A stretch of DNA of 64,000 nt from Antrihabitans stalagmiti (GTDB taxonomy: Bacteria; Actinomycetota; Actinomycetes; Mycobacteriales; Mycobacteriaceae). Within the stretch, counting starts at the first letter, position 1. Each line of letters opens with the position of its first letter. The notes beneath the pieces were generated by a model. That model was not told where the DNA came from. It was given only the letters and a program-made list of their open reading frames with translations, and did no database searches. Made by a program: the position numbers and the translations under genes. The stretch covers positions 62,001 through 126,000 of the forward strand of contig NZ_JAEMNV010000009.1 in assembly GCF_016482825.1 (NCBI RefSeq). The letters run 5' to 3'. Positions 43,802 through 53,065 of the stretch are shown piece after piece.

Positions 43802-44956
43802 GTGTTCGTATCTCGAACTCGCTTCGCAACACTCACAACAACGGTTGCAGTCGCGTGCGCCGTTCTCACCGCGTGCGGTTCCGCGCCCGACAGCTCCAGT
43901 TCTTCGGCAGACGGCACCGACGCTCGCACCGCTACCTCCGTTGCCGATTTCGGCGGGATGGACAAGCTTGTGGAGGCTGCCAAGAAAGAAGGCACGCTCC
44001 ACACGATCACACTGCCGCCGGACTGGGCGAACTACGGCGAAATCATGAAGACGTTCGAAACGAAGTACGGCATCAAGATCGAGAACGAGAACCCCGACGG
44101 CTCCAGTTCCGACGAGATCAACGCCGTGAAGACACGCAAGGGGCAGGATCGGGCACCGGATGTCCTCGACCTCGGGCAATCCTTCGCCAACAGCGGCGCC
44201 CAAGAAGGTCTGTTCGCGCCGTACAAGGTCGCGACCTGGGACAGCATTCCCGCAGGGCAGAAGGACCCGGAAGGCAAGTGGGTCAACGACTACGGCGGCT
44301 ACGTCTCGATCGGTTGTGACGCCGCGAAGATCGCGGTGTGCCCCCAGACCTTCGCTGATCTGCTCAAGCCCGAATACAAGGGCAAGGTCGCGCTGAACGG
44401 AAACCCGACCAAGTCCGGTTCCGCCTACGCTGGTGTGTTCGCAGCGGCGCTCGCGAACGGCGGGTCGTTCGACGACATCGGACCTGGCATCGAATTCTTC
44501 GGAAAGCTCAAGGCCGCAGGCAATTTCAATCCGGTCGAATCGACTCCCGCGACGATCGAAAAGGGCGAGACCCCGATCAGTATCGACTGGGATTACCTGA
44601 ACGTCGGATACGCCGATAAGTACGCAGGCAAGGGAGTCGACTGGAAGGTCGCCGTCCCGACCGACGGAATCTTCGCGCAGTTCTACTCCCAGGCCATCAA
44701 CAAGGACGCCCCGCACCCAGCCGCAGCGCGACTGTGGCAGGAGTTCCTCTTCAGCACCGAGGGCCAGAACCTGTGGCTGAAGGGCTACGCGCGACCGGTG
44801 ACGCTGGCCGCAATCACCGAAAATGGCAGCGTCGACGGTGCCGCCGTCGCCAAGCTGCCGAAGGTCGACGGCACCCCGACGTTCCCCGACGAGGCGCAGG
44901 CCGCCAAAGCCAAGGAGGCCCTTGCCAACGGCTGGGCCACCGCCATGGCCGGCTGA
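43802..44956 (+). CDS. ABC transporter substrate-binding lipoprotein (PotD/AfuA-like)
   Basis: The GTG start at 43802 follows GAGGAGAC. The first residues form a lipoprotein signal with LTAC and lipidated Cys25, followed by a Ser-rich linker. The mature protein is a family 1/PotD-like extracellular binding protein, with ending SPLIT features such as ISIDWDYLNVGY and LWQEFLFSTEGQNLWLKG that recur in polyamine, phosphonate and ferric-iron receptors. Length is 384 residues. It is the first gene of a four-gene importer operon; the next gene starts 8 bp later. The ligand cannot be deduced. Confidence 0.88.
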   Translation: MFVSRTRFATLTTTVAVACAVLTACGSAPDSSSSSADGTDARTATSVADFGGMDKLVEAAKKEGTLHTITLPPDWANYGEIMKTFETKYGIKIENENPDGSSSDEINAVKTRKGQDRAPDVLDLGQSFANSGAQEGLFAPYKVATWDSIPAGQKDPEGKWVNDYGGYVSIGCDAAKIAVCPQTFADLLKPEYKGKVALNGNPTKSGSAYAGVFAAALANGGSFDDIGPGIEFFGKLKAAGNFNPVESTPATIEKGETPISIDWDYLNVGYADKYAGKGVDWKVAVPTDGIFAQFYSQAINKDAPHPAAARLWQEFLFSTEGQNLWLKGYARPVTLAAITENGSVDGAAVAKLPKVDGTPTFPDEAQAAKAKEALANGWATAMAG

Positions 44957-44964
44957 TTCAACCC

Positions 44965-45876
44965 ATGACGACCGCTATACCAACGCTTGCGCCCGGTCCG
45001 GCATCCACCTCCGGACCGGCGCGCAAGAAATCGGCACAGACATCCCGCTCGTGGCTTGCCGCACTGCCACTGCTGACCTTTCTGGCATTGGCATTCGGCA
45101 TCCCCGCGATAGCAGTGCTGGTTTCGGCATTCACCGTCGAGGATCCCACATCGGGTACGTCGTACCTCGGCATCGACAACATGACCGAAAGCCTGCAGGG
45201 CGCGTACCGCACCGCGCTCTGGTCCAGTGTGAAACTGGCCGCGTTGGTTGCAGTCGTCGGCGCGATACTCGGCACCATCCTTGCCCAGGCTGTCGTGACC
45301 TCACGCGGTACCTTTTTGCGCGAGGCCGTTCTCACCGCGTCCGGCGTCCTTGCCAACTTCGGTGGTGTCCCGCTCGCCTTCGCCTGGATCGCGACACTCG
45401 GCAACGCCGGACTTCTGACCACCATGTTCGGTCTGGGCGACAAGGGCTGGAGTCTGTATACGTTCTCCGGCCTTGCGATTGTCTACCTGTATTTCTCGAT
45501 CCCACTGATGGTGCTGGTGATCACCCCTGCCCTCGACGGTCTCCGGCCGCATTGGCGCGAAGCAGCTCTCAACAACGGTGCGACGACGTGGCAGTACTGG
45601 CGCCACGTGGGCGTGCCGGTGCTTTTACCGTCCCTGATCGGCGGCATGGTGCTGCTGTTCGGTGGAGCGTTCGCCGCCTATGCGACCGCCGCCGCAATGG
45701 TCGGTGCGACCGTGCCCCTCGTCACCCTGCAGATCGCCGACGCGCTTTCAGGGAATGTGCTTGTCGGAAAAGAGAATCTGGCACTTGCGCTGAGTCTCGA
45801 CATGGTTATCGTCGCTGCCCTTGTCATGGCCGTCTATCTGCCGCTGCGGAAGAGGAGTTCGCGATGGCTGGACTGA
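44965..45876 (+). CDS. ABC transporter permease (PotB-like)
   Basis: The 303-residue protein has about six membrane spans after a polar N-terminus of 30 residues. The ATPase-contact loop ALNNGATTWQYWRHVGVPVLL lies near residues 204-224. It pairs with the second permease, whose gene it overlaps by 13 bp, as in PotB/PotC importers. The ATG at 44965 was selected because longer frames read through the receptor gene in another phase. Confidence 0.9.
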   Translation: MTTAIPTLAPGPASTSGPARKKSAQTSRSWLAALPLLTFLALAFGIPAIAVLVSAFTVEDPTSGTSYLGIDNMTESLQGAYRTALWSSVKLAALVAVVGAILGTILAQAVVTSRGTFLREAVLTASGVLANFGGVPLAFAWIATLGNAGLLTTMFGLGDKGWSLYTFSGLAIVYLYFSIPLMVLVITPALDGLRPHWREAALNNGATTWQYWRHVGVPVLLPSLIGGMVLLFGGAFAAYATAAAMVGATVPLVTLQIADALSGNVLVGKENLALALSLDMVIVAALVMAVYLPLRKRSSRWLD

Positions 45877-46679
45877 CGAAGATCGAGCGGCCACGCCTCG
45901 GGCGGACCGCGGTACTCGCGATTGCCGCGCTGTATTTCCTACTCCCCCTTGCTGCGTCGTTCTGGTTCACCATCTATACCGACGCCGAGGGTTTCTCGTT
46001 CGCAACCTACGGCAACATCCTCTCCGCTGAGGGATTCACCAAATCACTCTTTATGTCGTTGGGATTGGGCGTCGTCACCATCGTGGTGGTACTCGCCCTG
46101 ATGTTGCCCGCGATGCTCGCCGTTCGGCTCGGCGCACCGAAGCTCGGCCAGGTGCTCGAAGTGGTCTGCACGCTACCGCTCGTCGTGCCGCCGATCACCT
46201 TCGTCGCCGGTATCAGCACCGTATTACGTTGGGGTCCTGAGCATCTGGCAAACACCCCGTTCTGGCAAACGCTGATCGCAATCCAGAAGCCCAACTTCCC
46301 CATCGTGCTCGTACTCGCCTACGTCGTGCTGGCAACGCCCTATGTCTACCGCTCACTCGACGCGGGTCTGCGCGCCATCGACGTTCGCACCCTCGTCGAA
46401 GCCTCACGCAATCTCGGCGCGGGCTGGCTCACGGTAATGTTCCGGACCATTTTGCCCAACCTGCGCACATCAATCGCGAGCGCTGCATTCCTCACGCTTG
46501 CACTGGTTCTCGGTGAATACACGATCGCGGTCCTGCTCGGATTCCAGCCCTTCGCGGTCTGGATCGTGACGATCTCCGGCGCGAATGCCCAACTCTCCGT
46601 CGCTGTCTCGTTGCTCAGCCTGATCGTCACCTGGGCGCTGCTACTCGTCGTATCCGGCGTTGGAAGGAAACGAAAATGA
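45864..46679 (+). CDS. ABC transporter permease (PotC-like)
   Basis: The 271-residue protein has six predicted membrane spans and the loop EASRNLGAGWLTVMFRTILP for ATPase contact. An AGGAG site precedes the ATG at 45864, within the end of the first permease gene. Its stop overlaps the ATPase ATG by 4 bp. Together with the first permease it forms the membrane channel of the importer. Confidence 0.9.
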   Translation: MAGLTKIERPRLGRTAVLAIAALYFLLPLAASFWFTIYTDAEGFSFATYGNILSAEGFTKSLFMSLGLGVVTIVVVLALMLPAMLAVRLGAPKLGQVLEVVCTLPLVVPPITFVAGISTVLRWGPEHLANTPFWQTLIAIQKPNFPIVLVLAYVVLATPYVYRSLDAGLRAIDVRTLVEASRNLGAGWLTVMFRTILPNLRTSIASAAFLTLALVLGEYTIAVLLGFQPFAVWIVTISGANAQLSVAVSLLSLIVTWALLLVVSGVGRKRK

Positions 46680-47752
46680 CCTCACGGGTGGAGTTACGAA
46701 ACCTCCGTCGCACCTTCGGCTCGACCGTCGCGCTCGACGATCTCGATCTCACGATCGAATCGGGCGAGCTGGTCGCTCTGCTCGGCCCGTCCGGCTGCGG
46801 CAAGACCACCGCGCTGCGCTGCGTCGCCGGTTTCGAACGACCGGACAGCGGAGCCGTGATCGTCAACGGTGAGGACATCACCAAGGTTCCCGCCAACCGG
46901 CGCGACGCAGGCATGGTGTTCCAGTCCTACAGCCTCTTCCCGCACCTGAGCGCCCGAGACAACGTCAGTTTCGGCATGCGAATCCGCAAAGTGGCAGCAG
47001 CCAAACGACATTCACGCGCGGAAGAACTGCTCGAGCTTGTCGGCCTCCCCAGCGTCGGCGACCGCTACCCACACCAACTTTCCGGTGGACAGCAACAACG
47101 TGTCGCACTTGCACGCGCGCTCGCAATGGAACCAAGTGTGCTCCTGCTCGACGAACCGTTGTCGGCGCTCGACGCGAAAGTACGTGTCAGCCTTCGCGAA
47201 GAGATCCGCCGACTCCAGATCGACCTCGGCGTCACGACACTGTTCGTCACGCACGATCAGGAAGAGGCTCTGTCGATGGCAGACCGCGTCGCCGTCCTAC
47301 GCGGCGGAAGGCTCGAACAGGTCGGCACCCCGGACCGAATCTACGAACACCCTGCGACGGCGTTCGTCGCCGAGTTCATAGGCTCGATGAACCACATTCC
47401 GGGTGTGATCGACGGCGACCGCGTTGCGGTCCTCGGACAATTCCTACCGATCGACGGTGAGGTTCCCGGAGATCCGGAGGTGGACGTTCTCGTTCGCCCC
47501 GAAGCAATTCGCCTGCAAGCCGCCACCGACGGCGCCGGCCTGGTTACCAGGTCGTCGTTCCGAGGTGCGACAGCGCGTCTCCATGTCGACCTCGCTGGTC
47601 TCGAACTACAAGCCGACGTGCCAGGTCACGACGCGGCTGTCCTCGCGCCAGGCGCGCGTGTCGCGGTGTCGCTTGTCCAACGCCCAGCCCTCGTCACCGA
47701 ACGTACGGCGTCGTTCCAACCCGACGTTCGTGCGGCCGAGTCCGTCGGTTGA
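46676..47752 (+). CDS. ABC transporter ATP-binding protein (PotA/FbpC-like)
   Basis: The 358-residue protein has Walker A GPSGCGKTT, signature LSGGQQQR, Walker B VLLLDEPLSALD and the H-loop VTHDQEEA. The C-terminal 110 residues form an OB-fold TOBE domain (VRPEAIRL). This arrangement is typical of polyamine, iron and 2-aminoethylphosphonate importers. It closes the four-gene operon started at 43802. Confidence 0.92.
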   Translation: MTSRVELRNLRRTFGSTVALDDLDLTIESGELVALLGPSGCGKTTALRCVAGFERPDSGAVIVNGEDITKVPANRRDAGMVFQSYSLFPHLSARDNVSFGMRIRKVAAAKRHSRAEELLELVGLPSVGDRYPHQLSGGQQQRVALARALAMEPSVLLLDEPLSALDAKVRVSLREEIRRLQIDLGVTTLFVTHDQEEALSMADRVAVLRGGRLEQVGTPDRIYEHPATAFVAEFIGSMNHIPGVIDGDRVAVLGQFLPIDGEVPGDPEVDVLVRPEAIRLQAATDGAGLVTRSSFRGATARLHVDLAGLELQADVPGHDAAVLAPGARVAVSLVQRPALVTERTASFQPDVRAAESVG

Positions 47753-47820
47753 CGATTCGACCGAAGTTCAGGGTTGTCCCTGATGTGGCCGTCCGCTACA
47801 GCCGCCTACTGTCCACACCT

Positions 47821-48795
47821 ATGAGAGCGATCGTTCAAACCCATTACGGTCCACCGGATTCCCTCACGATGCAGGAGGTCGAGCGGCCGGTTCCGGGCGA
47901 GGACGAGGTGTTGGTGCGAGTGCATGCCGCGTCGATCAATGCGCGCGACTGGCACGTGATGCGAGGAGACCCGCGCATCGCACGCTGGATGGATACAAAG
48001 ATCTTCGGGCGGCGAGGTCCCAAGCAACCGATTCACGGCGTCGACTTCGCCGGAACGGTCGAGGCGGTCGGTTCGGGTGTCCGCGATCTGCTGCCAGGTG
48101 AGGCTGTCTACGGCGAAGCGGCCGCAGGCGCCTTCGCGGACTACGTGTGCGCGCCACGGGCCAACCTCGACCGAAAGCCCGAGAATCTGACTTTCGAGCA
48201 AGCGGCGGCCGTACCGCTCGCCGCAGTCACGGCGATAACGCTCTTGCGTCACGTAACCGCAGGCGACCGGGTGCTGATCAACGGCGCTTCTGGCGGCGTA
48301 GGCACATTTGCCGTGCAGATCGCAGCTGCCAAAGGCGCCGAGGTTACCGCGGTGTGCAGCACAAGGAATGTAGACCTGGTTCGTTCGATCGGCGCGAAGC
48401 ACGTCGTCGATTACACCCGCGACGACGTCGTCGGCCGCTTCGATACCGTGCTCGACCTCGTCGGAAACCGACGCCTGAAAGACCTGCGGGGCCTGCTCGA
48501 ACCGAAGGGAACCCTCATACTGTCCGGCGGTGGAACGTACGAAGGCGGCAGCTTCCTCGGTCCGCTCTCGCTTATCGTCGGCGGCCAAATCCGCGGCCTG
48601 TTCGTCAAGCAGTCCATTCGGGCACCTACCGCCAAACCGAGCAGCGAGACGTTGGTCGAACTGCGAGATCTCATCGAGTCCGGCAAGGTAACACCAATCA
48701 TCGACCGGACGTACCCACTCGCCGAGACGCCAGCGGCACTCGAATACCTGGAGAGCGAGCACGCGCGGGCGAAGGTCGTGATTTCTGTCGTCTAG
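47821..48795 (+). CDS. Zinc-free MDR-family NAD(P) oxidoreductase (quinone oxidoreductase-like)
   Basis: The 324-residue protein has the MDR N-terminal fold (VHAASINARDWHVMRGD) and the nucleotide motif INGASGGVGTFAVQIA. The catalytic zinc cysteines of alcohol dehydrogenases are absent, placing it with quinone oxidoreductases and enoyl reductases that act on activated double bonds using NADPH. It starts 68 bp after the ABC operon and ends 9 bp from the convergent butanediol dehydrogenase-like gene. Substrate unknown. Confidence 0.87.
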   Translation: MRAIVQTHYGPPDSLTMQEVERPVPGEDEVLVRVHAASINARDWHVMRGDPRIARWMDTKIFGRRGPKQPIHGVDFAGTVEAVGSGVRDLLPGEAVYGEAAAGAFADYVCAPRANLDRKPENLTFEQAAAVPLAAVTAITLLRHVTAGDRVLINGASGGVGTFAVQIAAAKGAEVTAVCSTRNVDLVRSIGAKHVVDYTRDDVVGRFDTVLDLVGNRRLKDLRGLLEPKGTLILSGGGTYEGGSFLGPLSLIVGGQIRGLFVKQSIRAPTAKPSSETLVELRDLIESGKVTPIIDRTYPLAETPAALEYLESEHARAKVVISVV

Positions 48796-48804
48796 ACGCG
48801 AAAG

Positions 48805-49860
48805 TCACGGCTTGACAAGAATTTTGACGTTCTCCTCCTTGTTCGAGATCAGCTCCTCGAAACCGCTCTTCACGATGTCGTCGAGAGCGATCCTGCCGGT
48901 GATGAATTGGTACGGATCGACCCGACCGCTCGCGACCATCTCGATCGTCGCCGGATGATCGTTCGCGTAGGCGAGGCTGCCGAGCACGTTGATTTCGCGG
49001 AACACCAAGTCGTTCATCGCAACTCGTGCTTCGTGACCCCAGATCGCAACGTTCACGCAGGTGCCGCCCGCTCTGGTGGAACGGATTGCGGACGAGAGCA
49101 CGGCGTCGATCCCTGCGCACTCGAACGAGACGTCCGCTCCCCTGCCGTCCGTGAGGTCGAGGAGTTGCTCGACTACATCACCAGCGGTGGGGTCGAGAAC
49201 ATGTGCTGCGCCCGCGATTTCAGCTTTCGCCTTTCGTACAGCTGCACGCTCGACGACGATCACCTGCTCGATATCGGCCGCTCGCAGAGACGCCGTCGTC
49301 ACGAGTCCGATTGGGCCTGCACCGAATACAACAGCGCTGTGCGACGGCTTCGCGCCCGATAGGCGCACCGCGTGGTAAGCGACAGCGAGCGGTTCGATGA
49401 GCGCGCCGACGTCTGTCGCCAATTCGCCGAGCGGGTGAATCCAGCGTCGCTCCGCGACGACGAACTGCGAGAAGCCGCCACCGTAGCCGGACAACCCCAC
49501 GAAGCCGAGCGATTGGCAGACGTTGTAGCGGCCGTTCCTACACGCATCGCAGCGTCCGCAGATAATGTACGGCTCGACCACGACTCGGTCTCCGATTCGT
49601 ACGTCGTCGACACCGTCGCCGACCTCGGCAACAACACCTGCGAATTCGTGGCCGAGTGTGATCGGAACCGTCTCACCAGTCAGCGGATGCGGCGCGTCTG
49701 CCGGTGGAGCGAAGATCGGTCCGTCGAGATATTCGTGAAGGTCGGTGCCGCAGATGCCACACCACTCCACCTCGACTTTGACAGTCCCCGGTCGGGTGGC
49801 CGGCTCCGGAATGTCGTCGATCCTGATGTCGTTTCGACCGTAGAACCTGGCTGCCTTCAT
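48805..49860 (-). CDS. Zinc-dependent 2,3-butanediol dehydrogenase-like MDR enzyme
   Basis: The 351-residue protein has the catalytic-zinc motif CGICGTDLHEY, GHEFAGVV and the structural-zinc cysteines in CGRCDACRNGRYNVC. The nucleotide motif VVFGAGPIGLV follows. The insertion GPIFAPPADAPHPLTGE after the first zinc motif is typical of (R,R)-butanediol/acetoin dehydrogenases. It interconverts butanediol and acetoin or a similar diol using NAD(H). The ATG at 49860 has GAGGAA upstream; a further upstream start lacks homology. An inverted repeat lies 28 bp before the start. Confidence 0.88.
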   Translation of the reverse strand: MKAARFYGRNDIRIDDIPEPATRPGTVKVEVEWCGICGTDLHEYLDGPIFAPPADAPHPLTGETVPITLGHEFAGVVAEVGDGVDDVRIGDRVVVEPYIICGRCDACRNGRYNVCQSLGFVGLSGYGGGFSQFVVAERRWIHPLGELATDVGALIEPLAVAYHAVRLSGAKPSHSAVVFGAGPIGLVTTASLRAADIEQVIVVERAAVRKAKAEIAGAAHVLDPTAGDVVEQLLDLTDGRGADVSFECAGIDAVLSSAIRSTRAGGTCVNVAIWGHEARVAMNDLVFREINVLGSLAYANDHPATIEMVASGRVDPYQFITGRIALDDIVKSGFEELISNKEENVKILVKP

Positions 49861-49887
49861 GGTGTGTTCCTCGCGTCGCGTTGGGTG

Positions 49888-49910
49888 GTTGTCACCACAC
49901 GTGGTGCAAC
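49888..49910. promoter_or_regulatory. Inverted repeat upstream of the butanediol dehydrogenase-like gene
   Basis: GTTGTCACCAC and GTGGTGCAAC face one another around a 2-bp centre, with one unpaired T in the left arm. The site lies 28-50 bp upstream of the ATG at 49860 and could be an operator of that gene. Confidence 0.5.
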
Positions 49911-49981
49911 TCAGCACACTCCGATACAACCGGCGCCGACAGGGTTGCATCGCATTGCACAGTAGATGCCCACCTCTACGG

Positions 49982-51139
49982 TTACCGACGGAACAACTTC
50001 AGGCACATGAGCGACTTCATCAGACCGTCCAGACTGCGCGGATCCCAGCCGGTCAACTGCGCCCAGCGGTCGAGTCGGTAAGCGAGCGAGTTCGCGTGCA
50101 GGTGAATTTCCCTGGCCGCGGCGCTGATCGAAAATCCGGATCGAGCAAACGCAAGTACAGCCTCCGCGAGATGAGGGTGCTCGGCTGCGATAGCTGTCCC
50201 TGCCTCCAAAAGCGCCGCGAGCTCGTCCCGGTGGGCAGCAAGGGTCGCCGCGAACCAGTCGTCGGCGAATCTGACAACTGCACCCGACGCGGCCGCAAGT
50301 GCAAGTGCCCGCTCGGCATCCGTAATGCTGTTGGCGGCGCCGACAAGTCCGACTCGCGACATTCCGACGCCAATCGACACTTCACTATGGTCGCGCACGG
50401 TGGCGCCGATGACGTCATCGATGAACCCTCGCTGGCACAAGACGATCACGTGGGAGCCATGCCGACTGCATTGGGCGGCGATAGGTGTGGCATCGAGGTC
50501 GCGCTGCAGCCGCTCTACCTCGGGTTCGGACCATTCGTCCGCGGCGACGCACAGGGCCTGGAAAGAATGTTGGGGATCGAAGCCGAGCGACTGCGCCAGG
50601 CCACGCATCTCGAGGTTCTCGACATCTGTTGCGATGCATAGTCTTTCGAAGAATCGGTAGCGAACGCCCGCGCGGATGGCCTGCGCACTTCGCGTCGCTT
50701 CGGTGTGACCGACCGCGACCGCGCTCGTCGCTGCGTGCACGAGGTCCCACAGTTTGCCGCCAGCGTGCAGCAGCTCGCGAGTCGGCTCATGCGACCGGTC
50801 GACCATCGTGTTCCATAATTCGCGCGAAGCAATGTGATAGGTCTCTATGACGTCCGAGAGCGGCAATCCTTGCATCGCTCGCCGGCGACCAAGGTCTCGG
50901 GAACGTTCTGCGTCGTCTTCCGGGAGCGGCTCGTTTTCGGCTACGGCCCGCAGCATTACGGACAGTTGCTTCTGGATGTAGGCCCGCTGCTCGTCGATCG
51001 GCACCACGGTGTAGGCCGGTAGCTCGCTGCGTATCTGCTGTACAGCTCGATCGGTCAGCTGCTCGATCTCGCGGGCGACCACGCGCCACAGCTCGCGGAT
51101 CGCGTTCTCATCGGAGCCATCGGACACGTGCACCAGCAT
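49982..51139 (-). CDS. PucR/CdaR-type transcriptional regulator
   Basis: The 385-residue protein has a variable N-terminal sensor region and the conserved C-terminal helix-turn-helix of the PucR/CdaR family (AEAVLAFARSGFSISAAAREIHLHANSLAYRLDRW region, residues 330-365, ending KSLMCLKLFRR). These regulators activate catabolic genes for purines, sugar acids or amino acids. I chose the ATG at 51139 with AAGGGA upstream. It is divergent from the DUF3311-symporter-amidohydrolase operon across 181 bp, which it probably controls. Confidence 0.85.
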   Translation of the reverse strand: MLVHVSDGSDENAIRELWRVVAREIEQLTDRAVQQIRSELPAYTVVPIDEQRAYIQKQLSVMLRAVAENEPLPEDDAERSRDLGRRRAMQGLPLSDVIETYHIASRELWNTMVDRSHEPTRELLHAGGKLWDLVHAATSAVAVGHTEATRSAQAIRAGVRYRFFERLCIATDVENLEMRGLAQSLGFDPQHSFQALCVAADEWSEPEVERLQRDLDATPIAAQCSRHGSHVIVLCQRGFIDDVIGATVRDHSEVSIGVGMSRVGLVGAANSITDAERALALAAASGAVVRFADDWFAATLAAHRDELAALLEAGTAIAAEHPHLAEAVLAFARSGFSISAAAREIHLHANSLAYRLDRWAQLTGWDPRSLDGLMKSLMCLKLFRR

Positions 51140-51320
51140 TCCCTTATCGAAGCCCCCAGATTCCCGATTCCCGTGAAATTCACGAACGACCGTTGCGACT
51201 TCCGGGATTCGCACGTGGCGGCGACGCAGTGACCGGGACCACACTGAGTCCACGTCGCAGATGAAAGAACCCCGAATGCCGCAACGGCACCACGAAAATC
51301 TACGTAGGAGAACACCAGTC

Positions 51321-51572
51321 ATGTCCAACGAGGCAAAAAGCGCGATGCTTGCGATCGGTGTGCCGTTCGTCGGTGTGCTCGCCGGCATCGTCCTTCTCTC
51401 CGGTTCCGGGGCCACGGTCTTCGGATTCCCCATCGTGTTCGCCTGGCTGTTCTTGTGGATGCCGTTGACATCGCTGTGTCTCCATTTCGCGTGGACACTT
51501 TTCGACAGAGAAGAATTCGAAGCAGCTGAACGTGCGGACCTCGCCAACAGCGCGAGCGGAGACCGCAAATGA
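51321..51572 (+). CDS. DUF3311 small membrane protein
   Basis: The 83-residue protein has two membrane spans (about residues 8-28 and 36-60) and the DUF3311 character LFLWMPLTSLCL. Such proteins regularly precede sodium:solute symporters, as in the YhdT-PanF pair, and appear to be accessory subunits. It is coupled to the symporter gene by a 4-bp overlap. GGAG lies 11 bp upstream of the ATG. Confidence 0.85.
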   Translation: MSNEAKSAMLAIGVPFVGVLAGIVLLSGSGATVFGFPIVFAWLFLWMPLTSLCLHFAWTLFDREEFEAAERADLANSASGDRK

Positions 51573-53065
51573 TCGCCCTCACGTTCACCCTCGTCCTGCT
51601 CCTCGCACTCGGCGCCGGCATCCTTTCCCGACGCGGAAGCAAGAAGGAGATCTCCGACTACCTGGTCGGTGGGCGGTCCTTCGGTCCGGTGTTGGTGTTC
51701 ATTCTTGGGGCGGGTGAGGCATACAGCATCGGCACCCTCATCGGCTTTCCCGGCGGCGTGTACGCGCACGGGGCGAGCTACGGGGTGTGGTTCATCGGCT
51801 ACATCCTGTTGGCCTACCCGATCGGATACTTCTTCGCGCCGTACTTGTGGCGCGCCGGCAAGCGGTACAACGCCATGACCCTTCCCGACGTTGCCGGGCG
51901 GCACTTCCGCTCGCGCGGCCTGGAGTTGACGATCGCGGTCGCCTCGGTGGTTTTCCTGATTCCATGGGGTCAACTCCAACTCGCCGGGCTGCAAGTCGCG
52001 CTCAGTGGTCTCGGGATAACCATCAACCCGACCGTCGCGGTATTCGCCGGCGCCGCACTGGCATTGCTGTTCCTGCTGCTCTCGGGGGTGCGGGCGCCTG
52101 CGTTCGTGTCCTACGTCAAAGATGCTGCTCTGCTTCTCGGCGCGATCCTCATCGGTCTCGCCGCGACAGCGAAGTCGGGTGGACTCACCGCACTGTTCGC
52201 CGACGCGGCATCCCATGGCGCCGAGCAGTCGTCGCATTCCACCTTTTCAGGGGCATCGCTGACCTTCGTCATGACGACGATCGTGTTCCAGTCGCTCGGC
52301 TTCTTCGTCTTCCCTTTCATCGTGCAGGCTGTGCTCGCGGCGAAGTCGGAGGCAACGCTCAAGCGCGTCGCTCGCTTCAACCCGCTGTACATGCTTATGT
52401 ATCCGTTCCTCGTCGCCGCGGCCTTCGGCGCGATCTCGTTGCTGCCCAACAAGTTGGAGGGAGCGGAGTCCAACGAGGTCCTTCTGCAGCTTTCCCGACT
52501 TGTGCTGCCCGATTGGCTGACCGGAGTTGTTGCAGGCGGTGCCGCTCTGTGTGCGATCGTCGTGCTGTGCGGATCGGCGTTGGGGATCGGCTCGATCGTC
52601 TCGCGCAACATCGTTCCCGGGATACCTGAGACGAGCCAACGACTTTGGGTGCGCGGAGTCATCGTCGCCTACCTCGGCATCTCGCTGCTCCTGACGCTCG
52701 CGGCACCGCAACTGCTGCTGACCTTGGTGAATACGGCCTACTACGGAGTCACCCAGGCAGTGGTGGTATTCGCGACGATGATCTTCGGCTGGAAGCTGCG
52801 TCCTGCGGCACTTGCGATGGGCGTCGTGATCGGCGACCTCGTGGTGCTGTGGTTGTACGTCGACAAGCATGGCGCCGTCTCTTCGTGGTTGTCCGAGCAC
52901 GGCATCAACATCGGCGCCGCCGCTCTCGTGCTCAACGTGCTGTTCGTGCTGGGCACCCGATTGCTATGGCCCGCAGACAATCCGGTGCGCGGCTTACGAA
53001 CAGAAGGTCGATCGGCGACGGCCGGCAGCACTTCCGATACAACCGAGAAGGCCGGTGCCCGATGA
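51569..53065 (+). CDS. Sodium:solute symporter family transporter
   Basis: The 498-residue protein has about 13 membrane spans and the SSS-family pattern near the N-terminus (YLVGGRSFGPV, then GFPGGVYAHGASY). Members import amino acids, vitamins, sugars or carboxylates with sodium. Here it lies between its DUF3311 partner and an amidohydrolase (each 4-bp overlap), so the cargo is probably the hydrolase substrate, such as an amide or cyclic amide. Cargo unproven. Confidence 0.9.
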   Translation: MIALTFTLVLLLALGAGILSRRGSKKEISDYLVGGRSFGPVLVFILGAGEAYSIGTLIGFPGGVYAHGASYGVWFIGYILLAYPIGYFFAPYLWRAGKRYNAMTLPDVAGRHFRSRGLELTIAVASVVFLIPWGQLQLAGLQVALSGLGITINPTVAVFAGAALALLFLLLSGVRAPAFVSYVKDAALLLGAILIGLAATAKSGGLTALFADAASHGAEQSSHSTFSGASLTFVMTTIVFQSLGFFVFPFIVQAVLAAKSEATLKRVARFNPLYMLMYPFLVAAAFGAISLLPNKLEGAESNEVLLQLSRLVLPDWLTGVVAGGAALCAIVVLCGSALGIGSIVSRNIVPGIPETSQRLWVRGVIVAYLGISLLLTLAAPQLLLTLVNTAYYGVTQAVVVFATMIFGWKLRPAALAMGVVIGDLVVLWLYVDKHGAVSSWLSEHGINIGAAALVLNVLFVLGTRLLWPADNPVRGLRTEGRSATAGSTSDTTEKAGAR

